From Synechococcus sp. UW140 (GTDB lineage: Bacteria; Cyanobacteriota; Cyanobacteriia; PCC-6307; Cyanobiaceae), in contig CAMCMT010000012.1 of NCBI GenBank assembly GCA_945875915.1, positions 1 to 64,000 of the forward strand: DNA of 64,000 nt, given 5' to 3'. Both the position numbers and the translations under genes were made by a program. Shown piece by piece: positions 30,576 through 38,813 of this stretch (position 1 is its first letter; the number at the start of each line of letters is the position of its first letter). Below the pieces are notes generated by a model. That model saw only the letters and a program-made list of their open reading frames with translations. It was not told where the DNA came from and did no database searches.

Positions 30576-30897
30576 TACCGGTAGCGGTTGCGGCTTGTTT
30601 CGCGGCCCGCCGCCGCTACATTCGGTTGCCACCTCCGGTGCGCCGGTCTCAGGGATTGATCTCCTACCAGTTGCTCACCAGTCCCTTTCTCGACGACCAG
30701 TCGATCGCCTGCCGATTGGTGCCAAATCGCCCAGTCCCGAATCCGTTGAAAACAAGCCAGTTGATGGACGGCCCACCCAAGCCAGATCGTTCGCTTAAGC
30801 CAGGCTTCGGGCCTAGGCGGCTCCAGGCCGTTTGGCTGGAGGCTGGGTCCCGGCGGCCTGCCGCTTGGCTGGCTGGCCAGTCCAGGGGGGGACAGCC
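30576..30897. other. Intergenic region between ntcA side and CobA/CobO-like gene
   Basis: About 320 bases separate divergent transcripts. I see no protein-like frame, strong hairpin with a T-tract, or GTA-N8-TAC NtcA site. CTACCGGTAG, a perfect 10-base palindrome, straddles the neighbouring start at 30574-30583. The promoters of both flanking genes presumably lie here. Confidence 0.3.
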
Positions 30898-31587
30898 ATG
30901 ACGGCCAGCCTGATCCAGCACCAACCGCGGCGGGAACCGGGCCGCTCCATCGGCCCGGCGGGGCGTCCCCAGGCGGCAGCCCGGTCCAGCACCAGCCACA
31001 GCCGGCGTTTGGTGGCCCAACAGGAGGGCCTGATCCAGATCCACACGGCCCCCTTCCGGGGCAGCTTCGGTGGCGTGTTCAGCCAGGCCCTGCGCAGTGC
31101 CGGCCTGGGCAGTCGGGTGCTGATCACCCAGTTCCTCAAGGGTGGGGTCGATCAGGGTCTCGAGGCCAGCCTCTGGCTTTGCGGCCGCCTGCAGTGGCTG
31201 CGTCCCGCCGTGGCCGGTTGCCTGTCGGATCCCTGCGCCCCGGCTGATGCCTGGGCCACGGGGCCCTCGGGGGGCTCAGCGGACCCAGCTGCTGGTCCCA
31301 GGGGCCAGGCTGCATCCCCGTTGGCCACCGCCAGAGATACCGACCGGGAGGCGGTGGAAGCGGTCTGGGCCTACAGCCGCGACCAGCTGCTGGGCGGCCA
31401 GCTCGACCAGCTAGTGCTGGATGAACTGGGCCTGGCCGTGGACCTGGGCTACCTCTGCGCCGCCGAGGTGACGGCCACCCTGGAGCGCCGCCCCAGCCAT
31501 GTGGATGTGATCCTTACCGGCCCGGCCATGCCGGCGGCCCTGATGGCCATGGCCGACCAGGTGACCCAATTGCGCCGCGGCTTCTAG
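30898..31587 (+). CDS. CobA/CobO/BtuR-like P-loop-superfamily protein with altered P-loop
   Basis: A 229-residue protein related to cob(I)alamin adenosyltransferase of the CobA type. It keeps GLIQIHTAPFRGSFGGVFSQ at the strand/loop position, SRVLITQFLKGGVDQG, the Walker-B-like LDQLVLDELGLAVDLGYL and RPSHVDVILTGPAMPAALM. The ATP-binding loop that is normally GNGKGKT reads APFRGSF here, lacking the Lys-Thr pair. A ~45-residue Ala/Gly/Pro insertion lies in the middle. It may therefore not be an active adenosyltransferase. ATG 30898 is chosen; the frame extends to 30832. Confidence 0.75.
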   Translation: MTASLIQHQPRREPGRSIGPAGRPQAAARSSTSHSRRLVAQQEGLIQIHTAPFRGSFGGVFSQALRSAGLGSRVLITQFLKGGVDQGLEASLWLCGRLQWLRPAVAGCLSDPCAPADAWATGPSGGSADPAAGPRGQAASPLATARDTDREAVEAVWAYSRDQLLGGQLDQLVLDELGLAVDLGYLCAAEVTATLERRPSHVDVILTGPAMPAALMAMADQVTQLRRGF

Positions 31588-31617
31588 CCTGCCCTCACCA
31601 GCCCCTGCGGCAGTCCC

Positions 31618-32211
31618 ATGCTCAAGAACGACCGCTGGATCAATGCCCAGGCTGCGGAGGGGATGCTCGAACCCTTCCAGCCCAAGCTGGTGCGCCATCT
31701 GGACCCCGACCAGGGCACTTCACCGGTGCTCAGTTTCGGCTGCAGTTCCTACGGCTACGACCTACGCCTGTCGGCTAAGGAGTTTCTGATCTTTCGCCAC
31801 GTGCCGGGCACGGTGATGAATCCGAAGCGCTTCAACCCGGCCAACCTGGAGCCGGCCCCCCTGCATGGGGACGGGGATGGCGCCTATTTCATCCTGCCCG
31901 CCCATTCCTATGGCCTGGGTGTGGCCCTGGAGCGCATGCGGGTGCCGGCCAACATCACCGTGATCTGCCTGGGCAAGAGCACCTATGCCCGGCTGGGCAT
32001 CATCGTCAACACCACGCCGGCCGAGGCCAGCTGGGAGGGCCATCTGACCCTGGAATTCAGCAATTCCTCCGGCGCCGATTGCCGTATCTATGCCAATGAA
32101 GGCATCTGTCAGCTGCTCTTCTTTGAGGGGGATCCCTGCGAAACCACCTACAGCGATCGCAAGGGTAAATATCAAGATCAGGCCGAACGGGTCACCTTGG
32201 CGAGGGTCTGA
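31618..32211 (+). CDS. dcd: dCTP deaminase
   Basis: Dcd deaminates dCTP to dUTP, feeding dUMP for thymidylate synthesis; ThyX about 4 kb downstream is the matching next enzyme. The 197-residue product has SFGCSSYGYDLRLSAKEFLI near the N-terminus and the catalytic segment GKSTYARLGIIVNTTPAEAS followed by WEGHLTLE, with the catalytic Glu in PAEASWEGHLTLE. The C-terminus (DRKGKYQDQ) matches the family. It follows the CobA/CobO-like gene by 30 bases and is probably co-transcribed with it. Confidence 0.95.
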   Translation: MLKNDRWINAQAAEGMLEPFQPKLVRHLDPDQGTSPVLSFGCSSYGYDLRLSAKEFLIFRHVPGTVMNPKRFNPANLEPAPLHGDGDGAYFILPAHSYGLGVALERMRVPANITVICLGKSTYARLGIIVNTTPAEASWEGHLTLEFSNSSGADCRIYANEGICQLLFFEGDPCETTYSDRKGKYQDQAERVTLARV

Positions 32212-32331
32212 CGCCCACCCGCTGGACATGGCAGCGCCTTCAGGGAAAGCCTGCGGAACCCAGGCATTGGGCCGACCAGCCCATGGGAGCGAGGCTTCTG
32301 CTTGTAGACCACTCCTCGCCTAGGGGCCTGC

Positions 32332-32559
32332 TTAGCTCCAGCGGCGCGGCCACCAGCTCCACAGCACCAGTTCCACCACGGCCCACAGCAACACCAGGCC
32401 CACCAGCCAGCCTGGCAGCAGCACCAGGGGCCACCAAGGGCGCAGCAGCAGCAGGCCGGCCGTGGCTAGGGCTGTTAGGGCCCGGCGTCGCTGGCGCCAG
32501 CCCGGCAGGCTGGTGAGGGAAGGCGGCAGCGTCGGGCGCCGCAGCTGGGGCAGAGCCAT
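32332..32559 (-). CDS. Small hydrophobic protein, function unknown
   Basis: A 75-residue protein, ALPQLRRPTLPPSLTSLPGW, then a basic RQRRRALTALATAGLLLL and a second hydrophobic stretch WPLVLLPGWLVGLVLLWAVV, ending WSWWPRRWS. Two membrane segments are likely. The frame is open to 32859, but that part runs antisense to the Slt gene; ATG 32559 is the sensible start. It lies divergent to the Slt gene with 40 bases between starts. No family is recognised, and a chance frame in GC-rich DNA cannot be excluded. Confidence 0.55.
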   Translation of the reverse strand: MALPQLRRPTLPPSLTSLPGWRQRRRALTALATAGLLLLRPWWPLVLLPGWLVGLVLLWAVVELVLWSWWPRRWS

Positions 32560-32599
32560 GGCGGTGGGGAGGATCGGTTGGGGGAGAAGCATCCCCACA

Positions 32600-34705
32600 A
32601 TGGCAACAGCCATGTTCCGGCCCTTGTTGCCCCAGCTCCCGTCGTCCCAGGCCCCGTCTGCGAAAGGCCTGCGCCTGCTGCTTGGCACCTGCTTGGGCAC
32701 GGCCCTGGCCCTGCTGGCCGGCAGGGCCCTGGTACTCCAGCTCACGCCGACACCGACGCCGGACACGCCGCTCTCCAGCCTGCGGGCCTGGCGGCTGCTC
32801 AGCCCCGATCCGGCCCTGCGCCGCGAGGTCAGCCTGCTGCTTGCCAGCCGGGAGCCCACCGGCAGCGCCAGGCAACGCCAGGGGCTCTGGGGCCAGGGCT
32901 GGGGCCGCGACCCCCTGGCTGCCCTGGCCCTGAAACGGGCCGGCCAGGCGGCCGAGGCCGCCGGCCAGGACGACCAGGCCCTGAACCTCTGGCAAAGCCT
33001 TTGGCAGCGCTTTCCCGGGAGTCCGGCCAGCGCCGATGCCCTCTACAGCCTCGGCCGCCAGCAACCCCGCTGGCACCAGCTGCTGCTGCGGCGTTTCCCA
33101 GCCCATCCAGCGGCCCTGGCGGCGGCCCTCGAGCTGGGCCGCTCCCCCGCTAGCCGGCTAGCGGCCAGCCTGCATCTGGCCCGTTGGGGCCCCCGCTGGC
33201 CTGGGGCCGAGGTCCTGCTGGTGCAAGCCTGCCGAGGACGCGATGGGGCCGTGCAGCCCCAGCAACGGCGCCAGCTTGCCCTGGGCCTGGCCCAGTTAGG
33301 CCGCGGCCAGACCGCCCTGGACTGCCTCAGGGGCCTTTCGGGGGATCCGGCGCTGGAGTTGGCCCTGGGCCAGTCCTTACTCAAGGGCGATATCCGCCAG
33401 CAGGGGCTGGCGGATCGTCGGCTGCTGGCCCTGGCCCAGCGCTGGCCCACCACGGCCGCCGCCCGGGAGGCCAGTGCCCTGCTCAGCCAGCGGGAGGGAG
33501 CGGAGACCAGGGCCTGGTTGGTTCAGTTGCCCGCTCCCCTGCAGGACAGCGCCGCCGTGCAGGCCCGGCTGGCCCTCGATGGCCAGCGCCCCTGGCAAGG
33601 GGTGCTGAAGCGTTGGCCCCAGGATCCGGCCAGCTGGGAGCTTCAGTGGCAACTGACCCGCCAGGCCCTAGTGCAGCAGCGTTGGGGCGAGGCCGCCTTG
33701 ATCCTCCAGGCCCTTGCCCCCGATCAATTGGCCCCGCCCCTGGCCGCCCGCCAGCTCTTTTGGATGGGCTATTGCCAATGGCGGCTGGGCGATGGCGCTC
33801 GCGCCCAGCGCCTCTGGCGTCAGGTGTTGGTCCTGGCGCCTGGCGGCTACTACAGCTGGCGGGCCCGCCTCCAACTAGGAGAGAACGAGCCTGACCTGTT
33901 GCGCCCCCCTGGGGCGCCGGCGGCTCCCATGGCCCGACCCCCCTGGCAGCCCCTGGCTAGTGGTGATGCGGGCCTAGATCGGCTCTGGCGCCTCAACCAG
34001 CCCTTGGAGGCCTGGGAAAGCTGGCGCTTCTGGCGGGGCGGCCGGCCGCCCCAAGTCGCCTCGGACCTGCGGCTGGAGGGCCGGCTGCGCATTGGGGTGG
34101 GCGACGACTGGATCGGCCTGGGCCAATTGGAGCAGGCCAGCCTGCGGCTTCCCCAGGGCAGCTGCCAGCAACAGGCCGACCTGGACCGGCAGCTGAATCC
34201 CCTTCGCTACGGCGAGTTCTTTGGCGAGGCGGCGGCGGCGGCCGGCCTAGATCCGGCCCTGCTTCAGGCTGTAGCCCGCCAGGAATCCCGGTTTACGGCT
34301 GGGGTTGAGTCGCCGGCGGGGGCGCTGGGGCTGATGCAGCTGATGCCCGACACCGCAAATGAGCTGGCGGGCCGGCGGCTGGAGGCGGCCAGCCTTACGG
34401 ATCCGGCCCTCAACAGCCGCCTCGGCGCCCGCTACCTGCGCCAGCTCCTGGAGCAATGGCAGGGCAATCCGGTGTTGGCTGTGGCCAGCTACAACGCTGG
34501 TCCTGGGGCCGTTGCCCACTGGCTCAAGGCCGGTCTCGGTAGCGACAGCCCGAAACCAGCCAGCGGCGCGATCAGTCTGGAGCGGGATCCTGAGCTGTGG
34601 ATCGAGGCGATTCCCTACCCGGAAACCCGGCTGTACACCAAGAAGGTGCTCGGCAACCTCTGGAGCTACCGGCGCCTGAATCAGAGAGCCGATTCAGGCT
34701 GTTAG
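32600..34705 (+). CDS. Soluble lytic murein transglycosylase, Slt family
   Basis: A 701-residue periplasmic enzyme that cuts peptidoglycan glycan strands. The N-terminus has a membrane anchor or signal segment (RLLLGTCLGTALALLAGRAL). Residues ~60-540 are helical repeats like the Slt70 superhelix (AEAAGQDDQALNLWQSLWQR). The SLT catalytic domain near residues 540-690 shows LLQAVARQESRFTAGVESPA with the catalytic Glu, GALGLMQLMPDTANELA, and VLAVASYNAGPGAVAHWL. The frame is open from 32462; ATG 32600 gives a sensible signal region. Confidence 0.9.
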   Translation: MATAMFRPLLPQLPSSQAPSAKGLRLLLGTCLGTALALLAGRALVLQLTPTPTPDTPLSSLRAWRLLSPDPALRREVSLLLASREPTGSARQRQGLWGQGWGRDPLAALALKRAGQAAEAAGQDDQALNLWQSLWQRFPGSPASADALYSLGRQQPRWHQLLLRRFPAHPAALAAALELGRSPASRLAASLHLARWGPRWPGAEVLLVQACRGRDGAVQPQQRRQLALGLAQLGRGQTALDCLRGLSGDPALELALGQSLLKGDIRQQGLADRRLLALAQRWPTTAAAREASALLSQREGAETRAWLVQLPAPLQDSAAVQARLALDGQRPWQGVLKRWPQDPASWELQWQLTRQALVQQRWGEAALILQALAPDQLAPPLAARQLFWMGYCQWRLGDGARAQRLWRQVLVLAPGGYYSWRARLQLGENEPDLLRPPGAPAAPMARPPWQPLASGDAGLDRLWRLNQPLEAWESWRFWRGGRPPQVASDLRLEGRLRIGVGDDWIGLGQLEQASLRLPQGSCQQQADLDRQLNPLRYGEFFGEAAAAAGLDPALLQAVARQESRFTAGVESPAGALGLMQLMPDTANELAGRRLEAASLTDPALNSRLGARYLRQLLEQWQGNPVLAVASYNAGPGAVAHWLKAGLGSDSPKPASGAISLERDPELWIEAIPYPETRLYTKKVLGNLWSYRRLNQRADSGC

Positions 34706-34750
34706 CCGGAGCCCTGCATGCGGCTGAAACCGGACCGCTCCAGCGGCCGC

Positions 34751-35266
34751 TCAGGGCTGGAACGGGGCCAGGCCGGACCGATGGAACTGATGGCCCATCC
34801 AGACCCCTATCAGAAGCAGGGCGCTGAGGCCCGTTGCTACCCCAATCGGGTTCATCGGCAGGCGCAGGCGGATCAGATCCAGCCGGGCCAGCAACACGGC
34901 GGCGCCGAGCAGCAAGACATCGGTGAGCACATTGAGATGCATTAGGTACACCCCGCCGGTGATCACCAGAAACAGGGTCGTGACCAGGGTGAGCACCTTG
35001 CTGCGGGCCATGAAGAAGGAAATTTCCCTCAATAAAAGGTCTGGCACCGTGCAGACAACAACCACCGCCACGGCCTGGAGGCACTCCAGGGGCATGATCA
35101 GGTCCTGGAGCCAGTTGACGTGTTGGCCGTTGCCCGTCAGCCAGGGCAGCGCCACGGTTTGCGCAGCCAGGCTGGACCAGTTCGAGCCTAGATAGGCGCT
35201 CACCAGCAGCAGCACCAGCAGCATTGGCGCCCGGAACGGCAACAGCAACAGTCGCAGAATTGGCAT
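34751..35266 (-). CDS. Conserved membrane protein of unknown function
   Basis: A 171-residue protein with about four or five hydrophobic segments (residues ~8-28, 55-75, 85-107, 108-128, 140-160) and the polar stretch CTVPDLLLREISFFMARSKV between them. I do not recognise a named family. Its ATG directly follows the stop codon of the NIL-ferredoxin gene (TGAATG), so the two are translationally linked. A membrane partner for the ferredoxin is the natural inference. It converges on the Slt gene with about 45 bases between stop codons. Confidence 0.75.
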   Translation of the reverse strand: MPILRLLLLPFRAPMLLVLLLVSAYLGSNWSSLAAQTVALPWLTGNGQHVNWLQDLIMPLECLQAVAVVVVCTVPDLLLREISFFMARSKVLTLVTTLFLVITGGVYLMHLNVLTDVLLLGAAVLLARLDLIRLRLPMNPIGVATGLSALLLIGVWMGHQFHRSGLAPFQP

Positions 35267-35680
35267 TCAGGGTCCCCTCAGCTCCAGGGCAATGGCCCCC
35301 AGGGGACAACTGGGGATGCACTGCTCACAGACCAGGCAGCGTTGCGCATCGAAGTGCAGCTGCCAAGTAGGAGCCTGGCTGGCCAGGGCGCCACTGGGGC
35401 AGAGGCTGGAACAAATGCCACAGTCCACGCACACATCCGGGTTGATCGTGATCTGGCCTGGGGTGAGGTTGATGCCCAGGCCCTGGGCCATTAGCCACTG
35501 CTCGGCAGCGGCTAGGTCGTCGATGTCGCCGGAGAGCTCCACCACCATGGTGCCGCTCTGGTTGGGGGCGATCTGGGCGCGCAGGATTTTGGCGGCCACA
35601 TCAAATTCCACGGCCATCCGATAGGTAATCGGCTCGTGAACGGCTTCCCGGGGAAAATGGAGGGTGATCCGGCGTTTCAA
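35267..35680 (-). CDS. NIL-domain ferredoxin with two 4Fe-4S motifs
   Basis: A 137-residue protein. Residues 1-75 form a NIL (ACT-like) domain, RRITLHFPREAVHEPITYRM, also seen on methionine ABC importers. Residues ~78-137 carry two 4Fe-4S motifs, CVDCGICSSLCPSGAL and CLVCEQCIPSCPLGAI. Similar small proteins have been linked to sulfur-amino-acid metabolism or electron transfer in other organisms. The adjoining membrane protein gene begins immediately at its stop codon. It is likely an electron carrier with a small-molecule-sensing domain; partners are unknown. Confidence 0.88.
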   Translation of the reverse strand: MKRRITLHFPREAVHEPITYRMAVEFDVAAKILRAQIAPNQSGTMVVELSGDIDDLAAAEQWLMAQGLGINLTPGQITINPDVCVDCGICSSLCPSGALASQAPTWQLHFDAQRCLVCEQCIPSCPLGAIALELRGP

Positions 35681-35828
35681 GGGTTCACCTTAGCCCGCTT
35701 TATCATTCGCCATTTTTGACCGTAGCAAGGGTGGCGGCTTAGGCGCCGTTCCGGCTGGTAGCTCCGGATCACAGAGCTGCTGGTAGTGGGCCTGGCCAGA
35801 CCGTTCCCGAGCTTGATCGAGGAGCCCC

Positions 35829-36533
35829 ATGCGCCAGTCCAATCCCCAGCGGTTCCTGGAGGACGCTGGCAAAGTGAAGGGGATGCCAATGCCACTGCCA
35901 ATGCCACTGTTCGTGTCCGAGCCCTCGCCAGCCCCATCCCCGGCCCCAGCTGGTCCCGGGGCTCCCCGGCCTTTGGTGGGGACCGCAGGTCCCCTGGCTG
36001 GGCGGCGCGAACGGATGCTGTTGGCGGCCGTGGCCGCGGCCCTAGCCCTGCTGCTCTTTTTGGTGCGGGGCGGGCTCCATCCGGCAGCCCCCCTTGAACA
36101 GCTTGCCCGTCAATCCCTCGACTTGTCCGTGGCCCTCAAGGATGGTCGCCCCACCCTGGTGGAGTTCTACGCCGACTGGTGTGAGGCCTGCCGGGCCATG
36201 GCGCCGGCGATGGCCTCGCTGGAACAGCAGCACCACGGTGCCCTCGATGTGGTGCTGCTCAACGTCGATAACCCCCGTTGGCAGCCGGAGCTCGAGCGCT
36301 ACGCGGTGAATGGCATCCCCCAGCTGGAACTGTTCAATGCCTCGGGCGATGCCGTAGGCCGCTCCCTGGGGGCCCGGAGCCGGCCGGAATTGGAGGCCCT
36401 CATCACCGCCCTAATTGCCGAAACGCCCCTGCCCGAACTGGCGGGGGTCGGTAGCGTCAGCAGCCTGGTGGGTGGGGCCGCTGCCAGCTCCGGGCCCCCT
36501 GCCGCCCAGGCCGGTCCCCGCAGCCACGGCTGA
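35829..36533 (+). CDS. Membrane-anchored thioredoxin-like protein (TxlA/HCF164 type)
   Basis: A 234-residue protein with a Pro-rich N-terminal stretch, one transmembrane anchor at about residues 62-81 (ERMLLAAVAAALALLLFLVR) and a thioredoxin domain holding LVEFYADWCEACRAMAPAM, where CEAC is the redox motif, and NGIPQLELFNASGDAVGRSL. The cis-proline is in GIPQLEL. Similar proteins pass reductant to cytochrome assembly in the thylakoid lumen. A start at ATG 35883 is an alternative. A low-complexity Ala/Ser/Gly tail ends the protein. thyX follows 36 bases later. Confidence 0.87.
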   Translation: MRQSNPQRFLEDAGKVKGMPMPLPMPLFVSEPSPAPSPAPAGPGAPRPLVGTAGPLAGRRERMLLAAVAAALALLLFLVRGGLHPAAPLEQLARQSLDLSVALKDGRPTLVEFYADWCEACRAMAPAMASLEQQHHGALDVVLLNVDNPRWQPELERYAVNGIPQLELFNASGDAVGRSLGARSRPELEALITALIAETPLPELAGVGSVSSLVGGAAASSGPPAAQAGPRSHG

Positions 36534-36569
36534 GCCTGGTTTGCCCCGATTTCCCCTGTTCCTTGTGCC

Positions 36570-37292
36570 ATGAAGCGCTTCCGGGTTGAGCTGATCGCCG
36601 CCACCCCCAACCCCCAGCAGTGCATCTTTGCGGCGATGCACCAGGACTATTTCGAGGGCTTCGTGGCCTCAGATCGCGGGCAATGGCCCGAGGAGGCCCA
36701 GGCCGGTGAGATTTGCGTTAAATGCCTGCTGGCCGGGGAGCGGGGCCACTACGGTCCCCTGGAACACCCCCAGATCACCCTGAATGTGGGCTGGTTTCCC
36801 CACTCGGTGATGCAGCAGGCCCGCACCCACCGGGTCGGTGTCAGTTTCGATGTGCAGTCGATGCGTTATACGGGCGAACGCATCTCCAGGGCCGCCAGTG
36901 GTGAACTGGAGCTCGAAGAGGTGTTCTACCTGCGGCCGGTGGGTAGCTATAGCGATCGCCAGGGCAAAAAATACGACTACACCTTCGAGGAGCGGGCCAA
37001 GGATCTGGCCCTTTGCCGCACGGCGGCGGAGCGCTATCGCGAGATGCTGGCGGCCGGTTTTGCCGAGGAGCACGCCCGCGGCATCCTGCCGTTTGACTAC
37101 CGGCAGCACTTCGTGGTGAGCTTCAGCCTGCGGGCCTTCCTGCATTTCATGGACTTGCGCGCCAAGCTCGATGCCCAGCGGGAGATCCGCGAACTCTGTG
37201 ATCTGCTCTGGCCCCATTTCCAAACCTGGGCGCCTGAGATTGCCTCTTGGTATGAGAAAACCCGCCTGCACAAAGCCCGGCTGGCGCCTTAA
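36570..37292 (+). CDS. thyX: FAD-dependent thymidylate synthase
   Basis: ThyX converts dUMP to dTMP using methylene-tetrahydrofolate, FAD and NADPH. The 240-residue product has the flavin/substrate motif as QQARTHRVGVSFDVQSMRYT, and RGILPFDYRQHFVVSFSLRA plus FMDLRAKLDAQREIRELCDL near the C-terminus. The motif spacing differs slightly from the canonical RHRx7S, with an extra residue after HR; I believe this is a cyanobacterial variant. dcd, which supplies dUTP, lies upstream. Confidence 0.93.
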   Translation: MKRFRVELIAATPNPQQCIFAAMHQDYFEGFVASDRGQWPEEAQAGEICVKCLLAGERGHYGPLEHPQITLNVGWFPHSVMQQARTHRVGVSFDVQSMRYTGERISRAASGELELEEVFYLRPVGSYSDRQGKKYDYTFEERAKDLALCRTAAERYREMLAAGFAEEHARGILPFDYRQHFVVSFSLRAFLHFMDLRAKLDAQREIRELCDLLWPHFQTWAPEIASWYEKTRLHKARLAP

Positions 37293-37379
37293 GCAGGCCG
37301 CTCCGTGGAGGTCCCCCTCCCAGGGGCGCCCGATGCCAACCCCTTAGCCTTGGTGCCAATGGTGTCTGGAGATCTCCCC

Positions 37380-38813
37380 ATGGCGGAGCTGGCCTGCTTC
37401 CCCCTGGGTGAGCCCCTTCTGGCTGGTCAGGCCCGCTTCGGTACCGATGGCATCCGCGGCCGGGTTGGCTCGGTGATCACCCCGGCCCTGGCCTTGCAGC
37501 TGGGCTATTGGTGCGGCCAGGTGCTGCCGGCCGAGGGGCCGATCGTGATCGGGGCCGATTCGCGCAGTAGCGGACCGATGCTGGTGGCGGCCCTCAGCGC
37601 CGGCCTCACCGCCGCCGGTCGCGAGGTGTGGGACCTGGGCCTTTGCCCTACCCCGGCGGTGCCCGGCACGATCCGCGCCCAGGGCTGCGCCGGTGGGCTG
37701 ATGGTGTCGGCCAGCCACAACCCGCCCCTGGACAACGGCATCAAGGTGTTCGGCGCCAGCGGCGCCAAGCTCAAGGAGCCGCAGCAGCAGGCGATTGAGG
37801 CGGGCCTCCATGGCGCAGGCCGCGAGCGCAGCCCCTTTAGTGGCGTGGGCCTGGTGCGCCATCGCCCCGATCTTTTGGCCGCCTATCGGGACAGCCTGAT
37901 CGCCAGCGTGGCTGGTGCCCGGCTCGATGGCTGCAAGGTGGTGCTCGATCTCTGCTGGGGCTCGGCCACGGCCTGCGGCGAGAGCGTGTTTCGGGCCCTC
38001 GGCGCCGATCTCACCGTGCTCCATGGCGAGCCGGATGGGGAGCGGATCAACCTGGGCTGCGGCAGTACCCACCTGGAGGCCCTGCGCCAGACGGTGCTGG
38101 CCGAGGGGGCCAGCATGGGTTTTGCCTTCGATGGCGATGCCGACCGCATGCTCGCCGTGGATGGCCGCGGCCGGGTGGTGGATGGCGACCAGATCCTCTA
38201 CCTCTGGGGCCAGGCCCTGATGGCCCAGGACCAACTACCCGACCACCGCATCGTCGCCACGGTGATGTCCAACCTGGGCTTTGAGAAGGCCTGGCAGGCC
38301 AAGGGCGGCCTGTTCGAGCGCACGGCCGTGGGCGACCAATACGTGCACCAGGCCATGGAGGAGCTGGGCGCCGGCCTGGGCGGCGAACAATCGGGCCATA
38401 TCCTGTCGGCCCGCCACGGCATGAGTGGCGATGGCCTACTCACGGCCCTGCAGGTGGCCGTGCTGATCCAGGCCCAGGGGGGCTCCCTGGCCACTTGGCT
38501 GGATAGCAGCTTTCAGCCCTATCCCCAAAAGCTCGTGAACGTGATTGTTCCCGATCGCCAGCGCCGCACCGAATGGCAGCAATGCGATGCCCTGCGCCAT
38601 GCCGTAGCCGAGGCCCAGGCAGCGATGGCGGGCCATGGCCGGGTGCTGGTGCGCGCCAGCGGCACCGAACCCCTATTGCGGGTGATGGTGGAAGCGGCCT
38701 CCCAGGCGGACGTGGACCATTGGGCGGGCCATCTGGCCGGCTTGGCGGAGAGGGAGTTGAACGGGGATCAGAAGCCGGCTGGCTCCTGGTCAAGGGGCTC
38801 CTGCGCCAGTTGA
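37380..38813 (+). CDS. glmM: Phosphoglucosamine mutase
   Basis: GlmM isomerises glucosamine-6-phosphate to glucosamine-1-phosphate on the way to UDP-GlcNAc for peptidoglycan and lipopolysaccharide. The 477-residue product has ARFGTDGIRGRVGSVITPAL, the phosphoserine loop GGLMVSASHNPPLDNGIKVF, the metal site FAFDGDADRMLAVD and the sugar-binding LGGEQSGHIL and RASGTEPLLRVMVE. ATG 37380 has GGAG eight bases upstream and is preferred over ATG 37359 or GTG 37305. The last 46 bases overlap the 3' end of a sugar-kinase gene on the other strand. Confidence 0.94.
   Translation: MAELACFPLGEPLLAGQARFGTDGIRGRVGSVITPALALQLGYWCGQVLPAEGPIVIGADSRSSGPMLVAALSAGLTAAGREVWDLGLCPTPAVPGTIRAQGCAGGLMVSASHNPPLDNGIKVFGASGAKLKEPQQQAIEAGLHGAGRERSPFSGVGLVRHRPDLLAAYRDSLIASVAGARLDGCKVVLDLCWGSATACGESVFRALGADLTVLHGEPDGERINLGCGSTHLEALRQTVLAEGASMGFAFDGDADRMLAVDGRGRVVDGDQILYLWGQALMAQDQLPDHRIVATVMSNLGFEKAWQAKGGLFERTAVGDQYVHQAMEELGAGLGGEQSGHILSARHGMSGDGLLTALQVAVLIQAQGGSLATWLDSSFQPYPQKLVNVIVPDRQRRTEWQQCDALRHAVAEAQAAMAGHGRVLVRASGTEPLLRVMVEAASQADVDHWAGHLAGLAERELNGDQKPAGSWSRGSCAS

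Noticed and set aside
30576-30897. Cobalamin riboswitch before the CobA/CobO-like gene
   Set aside because: No B12-box-like sequence or the expected conserved core could be seen.
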